Of a stretch of DNA of 6,904 bases, positions 1 to 6,262 are shown in pieces. The stretch lies in assembly GCA_910585875.1 (NCBI GenBank), contig CAJUIK010000086.1, positions 1-6,904 on the forward strand. The letters are read 5' to 3'. This DNA comes from an uncultured Eubacteriales bacterium (GTDB lineage Bacteria; Bacillota; Clostridia; Oscillospirales; Butyricicoccaceae). Each line of letters begins with the position of its first letter. Positions within the stretch are counted from its first letter, which is position 1. The position numbers were made by a program, and so were the translations under genes. The notes beneath the pieces were generated by a model. The model did no database searches. It was not told where the DNA came from and saw nothing but the letters and a program-made list of their open reading frames with translations.

Positions 1-11
1 TATTTATACTC

Positions 12-40
12 ATTGTACCCGCAGATTCAGAGGTTGTCAA
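12..40 (-). promoter_or_regulatory. Sigma-70/SigA-type promoter firing leftward out of the window
   Basis: Read on the minus strand, a perfect -35 hexamer TTGACA (35-40) is followed by a 17-base spacer and the -10 hexamer TACAAT (12-17). This is one mismatch from the full consensus, with ideal spacing. Transcription would start near base 5 and run out of the left edge, so a minus-strand gene or RNA probably begins just outside the window. No start codon with a ribosome binding site is visible before the edge. The target is unknown. Confidence 0.7.
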
Positions 41-399
41 GGCGCTCGTCAGCACCAGAGAAAAAATATGGAACTCCGCTTTGGCAGGCATATAGAACCC
101 AACTTTTTGCATCTGAAAATCAGTTTCCCATCCTCCCTCGCGTCCTCCGTGCCGAACGTCTTGCGGCGCAAGGATTTCACCGCCTTGCTTTTTCTACCGG
201 CGCTCGACTTGGAAGTACTTCCCAGATCCGATTCAATATTCATAATCCGCAAAGAGCAAACAAATAGGGCGGACGCAATCGCCGCACGATACGCCCGCCC
301 TATTCGGATCTATTTCTTTTTCTCGGCCCTCTCGGTCTGAAGGCCGCTTTCCGCGCCGTTTCGGAAGCGGATGCCCTCAAATTTTCGGGTGGAAAATAA
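41..399. other. Unassigned left intergenic region with several inverted repeats
   Basis: I find no convincing gene here. Open frames exist on both strands, but none has a good ribosome binding site. The best is a minus-strand frame at 49-252, about 64-67 residues, rich in Ser, Lys and Arg, with a TTG start or an internal ATG and no purine-rich SD; it is not called. The visible structure consists of a 12-base palindrome ggaagtacttcc (211-222), an odd-length palindrome cttgcggcgcaag (160-172), a 6-bp inverted repeat at 168-173/183-188 followed by five T, a 10-bp perfect inverted repeat (263-304), and an imperfect one at 344-370. The region may be a long untranslated spacer, a decayed gene, or an uncharacterised RNA. 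The sequence alone does not decide. Confidence 0.5.
263..304. repeat. 10-bp perfect inverted repeat, possible terminator or structured element
   Basis: The arms aatagggcgg (263-272) and ccgccctatt (295-304) are perfectly complementary and enclose a 22-base loop, in which two further pairs can form after one mismatch. On the plus strand the sequence after it is only moderately T-rich, with tttctttttc about 10 bases on. On the minus strand it is followed by a patchy T-rich stretch. It could be a weak terminator in either direction or a protein-binding site. It lies alone, 144 bases beyond the 3' end of the tRNA gene. Confidence 0.45.
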
Positions 400-440
400 A
401 TAATCCGAACCCATCTCCTATCGGAAAAGGTTCGGATTAT
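388..440 (-). terminator. Rho-independent terminator of the tRNA-Leu gene
   Basis: Arms of 12 perfectly matched bases, ataatccgaacc (400-411) and ggttcggattat (429-440), enclose a 17-base loop. On the minus strand the hairpin starts 7 bases after the encoded CCA of the tRNA and is followed by a T-rich tail, TTATTTATTTTCC. Position, stem and tail all fit an intrinsic terminator for the tRNA transcript. The loop is longer than usual and the T tract is interrupted by A. Confidence 0.75.
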
Positions 441-447
441 CTGGAGT

Positions 448-534
448 TGGTGCCGGTGGCGGGGGTCGAACCCGCACGGTGTCGCCACCGCGGGATTTTG
501 AGTCCCGTACGTCTGCCAGTTCCATCACACCGGC
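448..534 (-). tRNA. tRNA-Leu, anticodon CAA
   Basis: Read on the minus strand, a complete 87-base class II tRNA is seen. The acceptor arms GCCGGTG and CACCGGC pair over 7 bp, followed by discriminator A and an encoded CCA. The anticodon stem CGGGA/TCCCG encloses the loop CTCAAAA, giving anticodon CAA, which reads the leucine codon UUG. A long variable arm (GGTG-GCGA-CACC), typical of tRNA-Leu, and a T arm GCGGG-TTCGACC-CCCGC are present. The discriminator A is also as expected for leucine. The gene stands alone with its own promoter upstream and terminator downstream. Confidence 0.97.
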
Positions 535-549
535 GTATATTGCTTTTTT

Positions 550-578
550 ATTATAGCGAATTTCCGCCGGCTTTTCAA
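550..578 (-). promoter_or_regulatory. Promoter of the tRNA-Leu gene
   Basis: On the minus strand, TTGAAA (573-578) and a perfect TATAAT (550-555) are separated by 17 bases. Transcription would begin about 7 bases downstream in an A-rich stretch, leaving a short 5' leader of about 10 bases before the mature tRNA end at 534. It lies in the AT-rich 69-base gap between the regulator stop codon (604) and the tRNA, so the tRNA does not depend on read-through from the upstream genes. Confidence 0.85.
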
Positions 579-603
579 CTGTTTTTTATTTCCTTTTTTA
601 ATT

Positions 604-1482
604 TCAGCGCTTTCTGTCGGTTTTGGGCGCCACAGGCAGCCAGACTTCAAAACGGGCCTTTGAAGGATCAGGATCCAGATATAGCTCAATATCCGGCCCG
701 TCGGCGTATTCATAGCCAGAATCGGGCAGCCATTCGGCGATGATGCGGCGCTCCAGCTGCTGAACGGACTGGGGCGCCGGGCCTTTTCCCGGGAAAATAG
801 CCCAGGTCATGGCAGGCGCCAAATATTCTTCCATTCCCTCTGGCGCCGGTTGGTCCGTAGCCGCCGCGATCAAATACTTCCACTGATCTTTGCCGGAGGC
901 GACGCTGGCTCCTATAATGCCTTTCGGCGCGTCGTCGGCGTTCCCATCCGTCAAAGCCAGGAGCTGGGGAATGATCCCTTCCGCCGCGGCCTTGGCCCAA
1001 AGCTGGGGAACGACGGCGAAATTTTTCTCCAAATCCTGATCCAGCGGCTGCGCTAAGCCCACGATGCGGAAGGCCGGTTTGCTCTCAATGCGGTATTGCA
1101 TTTCTTCCACTCCCTGCACGGTGATTTTGAAGCGGATCGGCGGATAGGATTTCAGCGTCGCCCCCTGTTTTTTGGCCGCCGAAGGCGGCAGGCCATGGAC
1201 GCTCTGAAAGGCCCTGTTGAAGGCTGTAGGCGAATCATATCCGTATTTCAGCGCCAGATCCAGCACCTTTTTCCCGCCTCTTTGCAGCTCCGCTCCCGCC
1301 AGCGTCATCCGGCGGCGGCGGATATATTCGGCCAAAGGAACCCCTGCCAGGCAGGCGAATACCCTTTGAAAATGAAAGGCGGAGCAGCAGGCCAGCAAAG
1401 CTGCCTGGCTCACGTCCACATGGCCTTCCAGATGCTCTTCAATATAGTCTGCCGCTTGGTTGAACCGTTCTATCCATTGCAT
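604..1482 (-). CDS. AraC-family regulator with C-terminal GyrI-like effector-binding domain
   Basis: This 292-residue protein joins two known modules. Residues about 8-106 form the AraC-type DNA-binding domain: a first helix-turn-helix around 25-45 and a second around 73-95, with the family signature running from KVLDLALKYGY through AFQSVHGLPP. Residues about 128-288 match a GyrI-like (AraC effector-binding, SOUL/BmrR-type) small-molecule domain, ending in FEVWLPV, which carries the Glu usual at the ligand site of this fold. The same architecture occurs in Rob, SoxS-like fusions and B. subtilis YdeE, which often respond to lipophilic or cationic compounds. The ATG at 1482 has a strong SD, GGAAGGAG, 9 bases upstream. 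The gene lies 88 bases after folC with no clear terminator between, so it may be the last gene of the valS operon. Its ligand and targets cannot be read from the sequence. No specific symbol is justified. Confidence 0.92.
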   Translation of the reverse strand: MQWIERFNQAADYIEEHLEGHVDVSQAALLACCSAFHFQRVFACLAGVPLAEYIRRRRMTLAGAELQRGGKKVLDLALKYGYDSPTAFNRAFQSVHGLPPSAAKKQGATLKSYPPIRFKITVQGVEEMQYRIESKPAFRIVGLAQPLDQDLEKNFAVVPQLWAKAAAEGIIPQLLALTDGNADDAPKGIIGASVASGKDQWKYLIAAATDQPAPEGMEEYLAPAMTWAIFPGKGPAPQSVQQLERRIIAEWLPDSGYEYADGPDIELYLDPDPSKARFEVWLPVAPKTDRKR

Positions 1483-1570
1483 CTCAATCCGCTCCTTCCC
1501 GCCTATCTTACCCCATTTCGGCCCAGACTTCCTCTCTTTTTCTGCTCGGCAGGGAGAGCTTTTCTCTCTG

Positions 1571-2857
1571 TTATTTCACAGACAAAAAGCCCCGCTTGGC
1601 GTCGCCGATCATATAAAGGCTGCCGCAGGCCAAAACCATGTCGCCGGGGCCGGCTTGGGCCCGGGCTTGGGCGGCGGCCTGAGCCGGGTCCTCAATCGCT
1701 TCCGCCCGGAGGCAGTATTCCGCCGCCAGCCGGGCCGCCTCTTGGGCAGGCAAAGCCCGAGGCGCATAGGCCGGGGTGACGGCGATAAAGCGATCCGCCC
1801 GCCGGGCCAGCTGAGCCAGGCCATAGCGGTAGTCCTTGTCCTCCAGCATCCCCATCACCACCGTCAGTTTTCTGCCGCTATAAATCGTGTCCAAGGCTCG
1901 GCATAGGCTGTCCACCCCGTCCGGGTTGTGGGCGCCGTCGATCATGCAGAGAGGGCGGCGGGCCACAACCTCCTGCCGGCCTCCGAAGCTGGCTCCGCCG
2001 ACGCCCCGGCTGACGTTTTGCCAGCTCACAGGCCAGCCCGCCTGCTCCAGTTCTTCGCAGACGGCGCAGACCGTCAGAGCGTTGTAAACCTGGTGCTCTC
2101 CCAGCAGCGGGACGGTCAGAGGCCGGCCTTTGTACTGGATCTGGCTGCCCTCTTCGTCGCAAGACAAGATTTCCAACTGGGACAAATCCGGAATATTAGG
2201 CTGGATTCCCTTGTCCCGGCAGGCGGCCAGAATGGTTTCCATGGCCTCCGGCGCCTGTTTGGGGTAAACGGCCGCTCGGGCGCCGGGTTTGAGGATGCCG
2301 CACTTGGCGGCGGCGATTTGGTCCAGCGTGTCCCCCAGATATTTGGTGTGGTCATAAGAAATGGAGGTCAGGGCACAGACGGCAGGCGCTGGGACGGCGT
2401 TGGTGGCGTCCAGCCGGCCGCCCATGCCCGCTTCCAGCACGACGGCGCCACAATTCATCCGGGCGAAATAATGGAGGGCCATGGCGGTGTCAAACTCAAA
2501 TTCCGTCACCGCCTGCCCCTGGGCCTGGAGCTGGCGAAACAGGGGGATCAGGATATCCGCCTCCTCCGCCAGCTCTTCCTGGGAGATCCACCGGCCGTCC
2601 AGCTGGATCCGTTCCCGGAAATCCTCCACATAGGGGGAGATAAACAGCCCGGTTTTCAAGCCGGCGTCCCGCAGCGCGGCCGCCGTCATAGCCGCCGTGC
2701 TGCCTTTGCCGTTGGTGCCGGCGATATGAACCAGCCGCAGCTCCTGCTGGGGGTTCCCCAGCAGGCGCAACAGCGGCCGCACCCGGTTGACCCCATCCCG
2801 CTGGCCGATATGGGGAATATTGTTGATAAAATCCATGGCTTGCTGATATGTCGTCAT
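1571..2857 (-). CDS. folC: Bifunctional folylpolyglutamate synthase / dihydrofolate synthase
   Basis: FolC adds glutamate to dihydropteroate and to folates by an ATP-driven, Mur-ligase-like reaction in the cytoplasm. The 428 residues from this start match the usual family length. Visible motifs: P-loop GTNGKGS (47-53) after VHIA; the SPYVEDFRERI omega-loop region; VVLEAGMGGRLDATN with Glu142; SISYDHTKYLG, then AAKCGILKPG bearing the lysine that is carbamylated in the family; and the C-domain motif IDGAHNPDG (Asp307, His310). The chosen ATG begins MTTYQQAMDFI, exactly where FolC homology starts. Its SD, AAGGGGG (2870-2876), sits a long 12 bases upstream. An in-frame ATG at 2932 has a better placed GAGG (8 bases) but would add 25 Arg-rich residues unlike FolC; a TTG at 2962 is less likely still. 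It follows valS after 178 bases with no clear terminator, the classic Firmicutes valS-folC pair. Confidence 0.93.
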   Translation of the reverse strand: MTTYQQAMDFINNIPHIGQRDGVNRVRPLLRLLGNPQQELRLVHIAGTNGKGSTAAMTAAALRDAGLKTGLFISPYVEDFRERIQLDGRWISQEELAEEADILIPLFRQLQAQGQAVTEFEFDTAMALHYFARMNCGAVVLEAGMGGRLDATNAVPAPAVCALTSISYDHTKYLGDTLDQIAAAKCGILKPGARAAVYPKQAPEAMETILAACRDKGIQPNIPDLSQLEILSCDEEGSQIQYKGRPLTVPLLGEHQVYNALTVCAVCEELEQAGWPVSWQNVSRGVGGASFGGRQEVVARRPLCMIDGAHNPDGVDSLCRALDTIYSGRKLTVVMGMLEDKDYRYGLAQLARRADRFIAVTPAYAPRALPAQEAARLAAEYCLRAEAIEDPAQAAAQARAQAGPGDMVLACGSLYMIGDAKRGFLSVK

Positions 2858-3035
2858 TTGATTGTGCAGCCCCCTTGGTCGGGAAGTCCATCGGAGAAGC
2901 CCGACGGCCCTGTCCCGCGTTCGCTTTGTCATCAATTTTTCCTCAACGGCCGGCTGAAACAAGAGCCGCGGCGGGCCCTCCCCCCCTTTTAGCAGGGCGA
3001 GAGGGCTCCGGCCCTAGGCAGCCGAACCATCGTGG

Positions 3036-5672
3036 CTACATCCCTTTCAGATTTTCCTCCAGCTTGGCGATCAGGCTTTTGGCCTTTTCCGCCTTTTCCC
3101 GCTCGGCCTCCACCACGGCGGCGGGGGCTTTAGCCACAAAGCTCTCGTTGGCCAGCTTGTTCAAAATGCGCTGGAGGTTCTGCTCCGCCTTTTCTTTTTC
3201 CGCAGTCAGGCGGGCCTTTTCCTTTTCCATATCCACCAGCTCGTTCAGGGGAATATAGACAGTAGCATGGCCCGTCACCACCGAGACGGCGCCGCTCAAA
3301 TCGTCTTCCGGCGAAACCGCCGTCACCTGGGAGCCGTAGGCCAGCCGCTCCAGCAGCGGGGCGGCGTCCAAAAACAGCTGGGTGTTTTCGCCGGCGATCA
3401 TCAGCTTGGCCTTTTTGGAGGGAGGAACGTTCATCTCGCTGCGCCGGTTGCGGATGGCCCGGATGGCTTCCATCAGCTTGTCCATCTGCCGCTCTTCTTC
3501 TTCAAAACGCAGCTCTTCCTGGTATTCCGGCCAGCGGCTCAGGGAGATGGAAATCGCCTCTTCCCCTTCCTGGCGGGGCAGGGCCTGCCAGATGGTCTCG
3601 GTGATAAAGGGCATGAAGGGGTGCAGCAGCTGCATCGCGCCGCTGAGCACATAGGACAGAACCCGCTGGGCGCCTTCATGGGCCTCCTGATCCTCTCGAT
3701 TTTGCAGGCGGGGTTTGGTCAGCTCAATATACCAATCACAGTACACATCCCAGATAAAGGAATAGAGCTTTTCCGCCGCCACGCCCAGCTCAAATTTATC
3801 CAGATTCTCCGTCACTTCCTTCACCAGAGCGTTGTAGCATGAGAGAATCCATTTATCCTCCAAAGTCAGGCGCTCCGGCAGACCGCCCTGCTCGATGGTC
3901 AGGTTCATCTGCACATACCGGCTGGCGTTCCAGATCTTATTGCAGAAATTCCGGCTGGCCGCCACTTTTTCGTCGCTGAAGCGGCTGTCGTTGCCCGGGC
4001 TGTTGCCGGTACACAGGGTGAAGCGCAGAGCGTCTGCGCCGTATTGTTCCACAATCTCCAGGGGGTCGATGCCGTTGCCCAGGGATTTGGACATTTTGCG
4101 GCCCTGGGCGTCCCGGATCAGGCCGTGGATATAAACGGTGCGGAAGGGAACCTCCTTCATCTCCGCCATGGCCATACACACCATGCGGGCCACCCAGAAG
4201 AAGATGATATCATAGCCTGTCACCAGCACGTCGGTGGGATAGAAATAATCCAGCTCCGGGGTCTTTTCCGGCCAGCCCATGGTGGAGAAGGGCCACAAAC
4301 CCGAGCTGAACCAGGTGTCAAGCACGTCCTCTTCCTGACAGATATGCTTGCCGCCGCATTTTTCGCACCGGTCTGCGTCGTCTTTGCTGACAGTGACATG
4401 GCCGCAGTCGTCGCAGTACCAGGCGGGGATTTGATGGCCCCACCACAGCTGCCGGGAGATGCACCAGTCGTGGACGTTTTCCATCCAATTCAGGTAGATT
4501 TTAGAGAAGCGTTCAGGCACAAACTTCACCCGGCCCTCTTTGAGCACCCGAACGGCCTCTTCAGCCAGCGGCTTCATCTTGACAAACCACTGAGAAGAGG
4601 TCAGGGGCTCCACAGTAGAACCGCAGCGGTAGCATTGTCCCACGTTGTGGTCGTAGTCCTCGGTCTTCGCCAAGGCGCCGGCGGCTTCCAAATCGGCCAG
4701 GATGGCTTTGCGGGCCTCGTATCGGTCCATACCCTGATATTTGCCGCCGTTCTCGTTGATTTTGGCGTCGTTATCCAGAATCAAAATCTGCTCCAGATCG
4801 TGCCGCTGGCCCATTTCAAAGTCGTTGGGGTCGTGGCAGGGGGTGACTTTGACACAGCCTGTGCCAAAATCCTTTTCCACATATTCGTCCGGGAAAATGG
4901 GCAGCTCCCGGCCGATCAGCGGCAGAATAGCGTGTTTGCCGTGCAGATGGGTATAGCGCTCGTCCTCCGGGTTGACTGCAATGCCGGTATCGCCCAAAAT
5001 GGTTTCCGGCCGGGTGGTGGCGATCACCATATCCTCCCCGGTTTCCTTCACCTTATATTTGATATGCCACAGATGGCCTTTCTGTTGCGTATATTCCACC
5101 TCGGTGTCCGAAAGGGCGGTGGCGCAATGGGGGCACCAGTTGATAATCCGGTGACCCCGGTAAATCAGCCCTTGCCGATACAGGCTTTCAAAGGCTTGGC
5201 GCACCGCCTTGGAGCAGCCTTCGTCCATGGTGAAGCGGCTGCGCCGCCAGTCCGGCGAGGCACCCAGCTTTTTCTGCTGATCCAGGATGCGGCCGCCGTA
5301 TTGCTCTTTCCATTGCCATACCCGGTTGAGAAACTGCTGCCGGCCCAGGTCGTAGCGGGTTTTGCCCTCGTTTTCCCGCAGATATTCCTCCACCTTGATT
5401 TGGGTGGCGATGCCGGCGTGATCCATGCCCGGCGCCCACAGGGCGGAATAGCCCTGCATCCGCTTCTGGCGGATCAGCGTATCCTGCAAAGTCACGTCGA
5501 AAGCGTGGCCCATGTGCAGCTGTCCGGTGACGTTGGGAGGCGGCATGACGATGGTATAGGGCTTTTTGGCCGGGTCTACCTCCGCTTCAAAACAGCCGTT
5601 TTCCTCCCAAAAGCGGTAGGTCTGCTCCTCTGTGGCCTTGGGGTCATAGACCTTTTCCAATTCTTTTGCCAT
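3036..5672 (-). CDS. valS: Valyl-tRNA synthetase
   Basis: A class I aminoacyl-tRNA synthetase that charges tRNA-Val with valine in the cytoplasm and hydrolyses mischarged threonine in its editing domain. Its 878 residues match the usual bacterial length. The N-terminus carries PPPNVTGQLHMGHA with the HIGH-type signature HMGH (53-56). The inserted editing region follows, with the NWCPHCATALSDTEVEY segment and ATTRPETILGDT. Next come DWCISRQLWWGHQIPAWYC and a zinc ribbon (Cys420, Cys423, Cys436, Cys439), then DTWFSSGLWPFSTMGWP. The catalytic KMSKS is at 526-530. An anticodon-binding helical domain follows, and the protein ends in the Lys/Glu/Ala-rich coiled coil (about 810-878) typical of ValRS. 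The ATG at 5672 is chosen because the SD GGAAGGAG (5681-5688) lies 8 bases upstream and homology starts there. The open frame runs 94 codons further but only through the T-box leader. Expression is controlled by that leader. Confidence 0.98.
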   Translation of the reverse strand: MAKELEKVYDPKATEEQTYRFWEENGCFEAEVDPAKKPYTIVMPPPNVTGQLHMGHAFDVTLQDTLIRQKRMQGYSALWAPGMDHAGIATQIKVEEYLRENEGKTRYDLGRQQFLNRVWQWKEQYGGRILDQQKKLGASPDWRRSRFTMDEGCSKAVRQAFESLYRQGLIYRGHRIINWCPHCATALSDTEVEYTQQKGHLWHIKYKVKETGEDMVIATTRPETILGDTGIAVNPEDERYTHLHGKHAILPLIGRELPIFPDEYVEKDFGTGCVKVTPCHDPNDFEMGQRHDLEQILILDNDAKINENGGKYQGMDRYEARKAILADLEAAGALAKTEDYDHNVGQCYRCGSTVEPLTSSQWFVKMKPLAEEAVRVLKEGRVKFVPERFSKIYLNWMENVHDWCISRQLWWGHQIPAWYCDDCGHVTVSKDDADRCEKCGGKHICQEEDVLDTWFSSGLWPFSTMGWPEKTPELDYFYPTDVLVTGYDIIFFWVARMVCMAMAEMKEVPFRTVYIHGLIRDAQGRKMSKSLGNGIDPLEIVEQYGADALRFTLCTGNSPGNDSRFSDEKVAASRNFCNKIWNASRYVQMNLTIEQGGLPERLTLEDKWILSCYNALVKEVTENLDKFELGVAAEKLYSFIWDVYCDWYIELTKPRLQNREDQEAHEGAQRVLSYVLSGAMQLLHPFMPFITETIWQALPRQEGEEAISISLSRWPEYQEELRFEEEERQMDKLMEAIRAIRNRRSEMNVPPSKKAKLMIAGENTQLFLDAAPLLERLAYGSQVTAVSPEDDLSGAVSVVTGHATVYIPLNELVDMEKEKARLTAEKEKAEQNLQRILNKLANESFVAKAPAAVVEAEREKAEKAKSLIAKLEENLKGM

Positions 5673-5744
5673 TCTGTTTGCTCCTTCCTTGTGTCTTCCA
5701 AAAATTTTGAGACAAACAATGCCGTTGCGCTGGCGGGGAACTAT

Positions 5745-5781
5745 AAAAAACCTCCGCCCCGCAAACTCTACGGGACGGAGG
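5745..5781 (-). terminator. Regulated intrinsic terminator of the valS T-box
   Basis: On the minus strand CCTCCGTCCCG (5771-5781) pairs with CGGGGCGGAGG (5751-5761) over 11 bp with one G-U wobble, around a 9-base loop, followed directly by six T (5745-5750). The 5' arm includes the CGTCCC segment that the T-box core can capture to form the antiterminator. Without bound uncharged tRNA, transcription should stop here, 72 bases before the valS start codon. Confidence 0.93.
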
Positions 5782-6011
5782 CGAACAATCGCTTCCGCGG
5801 TACCACCCATATTCGCGCCCAAAGGGCGCGCGCTCAGAGCGCCTGACAGCGCCTTGCCCCTAACGCGGGCCAAACGGCGAGGCCTACTACAAAAAACTTC
5901 AGCCTGCGGCTCAGGGACCACCTTCCCGACGCGCTTTACGGACGCTCGCACCACCCGCGCCCTCTCTGCGCTGCAACGCGCCGGTACTCCTACCCTTCAC
6001 AGCCTTTATAC
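5745..6011 (-). ncRNA. T-box riboswitch leader of valS
   Basis: This about 267-base leader binds uncharged tRNA-Val and then disrupts the terminator before valS. On the minus strand it shows, in order: the AGTA loop-E motif (5985-5988), the AG-rich distal bulge AGAGAG (5962-5967), a GGTGGTG distal-loop element (5949-5955), the specifier region GGGAAGGTGGTCCC (around 5914-5927), a GTAGGC...CGTTA stem II/III region, and the T-box core GGGTGGTACCGCGG (5795-5808). UGGU in the core can pair with the ACCA end of tRNA-Val. GGG just before it can pair with CCC in the 5' arm of the terminator, giving the competing antiterminator. A valine codon is available in the specifier region as GUG (5919-5921) or, shifted, GUC (5916-5918). 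I favour GUG from its distance to CCTGAG, but this is uncertain. Confidence 0.93.
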
Positions 6012-6017
6012 CGTCTT

Positions 6018-6046
6018 ATTTTATCGAAAAGCCCGGCGCTTGTCAA
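6018..6046 (-). promoter_or_regulatory. Promoter of the valS T-box operon
   Basis: On the minus strand a perfect TTGACA (6041-6046), a 17-base spacer and TAAAAT (6018-6023) form a near-consensus housekeeping promoter. The start site would be about 6011, which places the T-box stem I immediately downstream. No other strong promoter is evident within valS-folC, so this likely serves the whole downstream operon. Confidence 0.88.
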
Positions 6047-6088
6047 TGGAATTTTCCGCCGAGGCTCGTCTTTTTTCCAACAACCCTC

Positions 6089-6118
6089 TTGATTTTCACA
6101 CCAAATCCCCAGTATACT
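6089..6118 (+). promoter_or_regulatory. Promoter of the yjdF leader
   Basis: TTGATT (6089-6094) and TATACT (6113-6118) are separated by 18 bases, a good match to the housekeeping promoter. Transcription would start near 6125, giving a leader of about 138 bases before the yjdF ATG. It is divergent from the valS promoter; the two -35 boxes are separated by 42 bases. Confidence 0.75.
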
Positions 6119-6124
6119 ATGGTC

Positions 6125-6262
6125 AGAGATAAAAACACGGCCCGGTCGGTAGTCCGGGCGCGAGCGCGCCGCAGGGCGCGCCGTCAGTAACCTGCCTCCT
6201 TGGTTGTCCCTTCTCTGAAAGCCTTCTGCCCCGGCAGAAGAGCCCAAAAAGGAGGCGTTGCA
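6125..6262 (+). ncRNA. Structured yjdF leader, candidate yjdF-family riboswitch
   Basis: The leader is dense in hairpins: gcccgg/ccgggc (6140-6145/6154-6159) with loop tcggtagt; gcgcgcc/ggcgcgc (6164-6170/6175-6181) with loop gcag; a closing helix of acg (6137-6139) with cgt (6182-6184) enclosing both; and cttctgc/gcagaag (6223-6229/6234-6240). A long-range helix can cover the ribosome binding site. Established knowledge: DUF2992 genes in Firmicutes commonly follow the yjdF RNA motif (Rfam RF01764), reported as a riboswitch for azaaromatic compounds. I infer the class from the downstream gene plus the structure; I have not matched the motif's consensus residue by residue. There is no T tract before the gene, so control should act on translation. 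Confidence 0.68.
6194..6256 (+). promoter_or_regulatory. Shine-Dalgarno of yjdF and its perfectly complementary anti-SD segment
   Basis: The SD aaggaggc (6249-6256) ends 6 bases before the ATG at 6263. Upstream, gcctcctt (6194-6201) is its exact 8-base complement. Pairing would enclose 47 bases that contain the 7-bp hairpin 6223-6240 and would hide the SD from the ribosome. This is the expected expression platform of a translational riboswitch. Whether ligand binding opens or closes it cannot be told from the sequence alone. Confidence 0.75.

Noticed and set aside
168..193. gcaagg...ccttgc hairpin followed by ttttt, a possible plus-strand terminator
   Set aside because: The stem is only 6 bp and there is no plus-strand gene upstream within the window for it to end. 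Too weak to call as a separate feature.
49..252. Small minus-strand open frame of 67 codons
   Set aside because: It begins at TTG or an internal ATG without a purine-rich SD, has no recognisable motif, and its composition is not distinctive. It is kept only as a remark in the intergenic entry.
447..743. 98-codon plus-strand open frame over the tRNA
   Set aside because: It runs antisense through the tRNA-Leu gene, its promoter and the end of the regulator gene, so it cannot be a real coding region.
1096..1906. Two plus-strand open frames of 227 and 148 codons
   Set aside because: They are antisense to the AraC-type regulator and the end of folC, with low-complexity Pro/Gly/Arg-rich products and no ribosome binding site.
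1928..2992. 354-codon open frame on the plus strand
   Set aside because: It is antisense to folC, whose motifs are unmistakable. The frame is a by-product of GC-rich codon use.
2990..3035. agggc-tccg-gccct hairpin just after valS
   Set aside because: The stem is 5 bp and no T tract follows on the minus strand, so it is not a credible terminator between valS and folC.
4044..5846. 600-codon open frame on the plus strand
   Set aside because: It lies wholly antisense to valS and its leader. Long antisense frames are common in GC-rich coding DNA, and it has no family features or start signals of its own.
5673..5954. 94-codon N-terminal extension of valS
   Set aside because: The extension is encoded by the T-box leader and terminator. 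The SD and the family N-terminus both point to the ATG at 5672.
6200..6262. GTG start giving yjdF 21 extra residues
   Set aside because: It falls inside the structured leader and lacks an SD. The ATG at 6263 has an ideal one and matches the family start.
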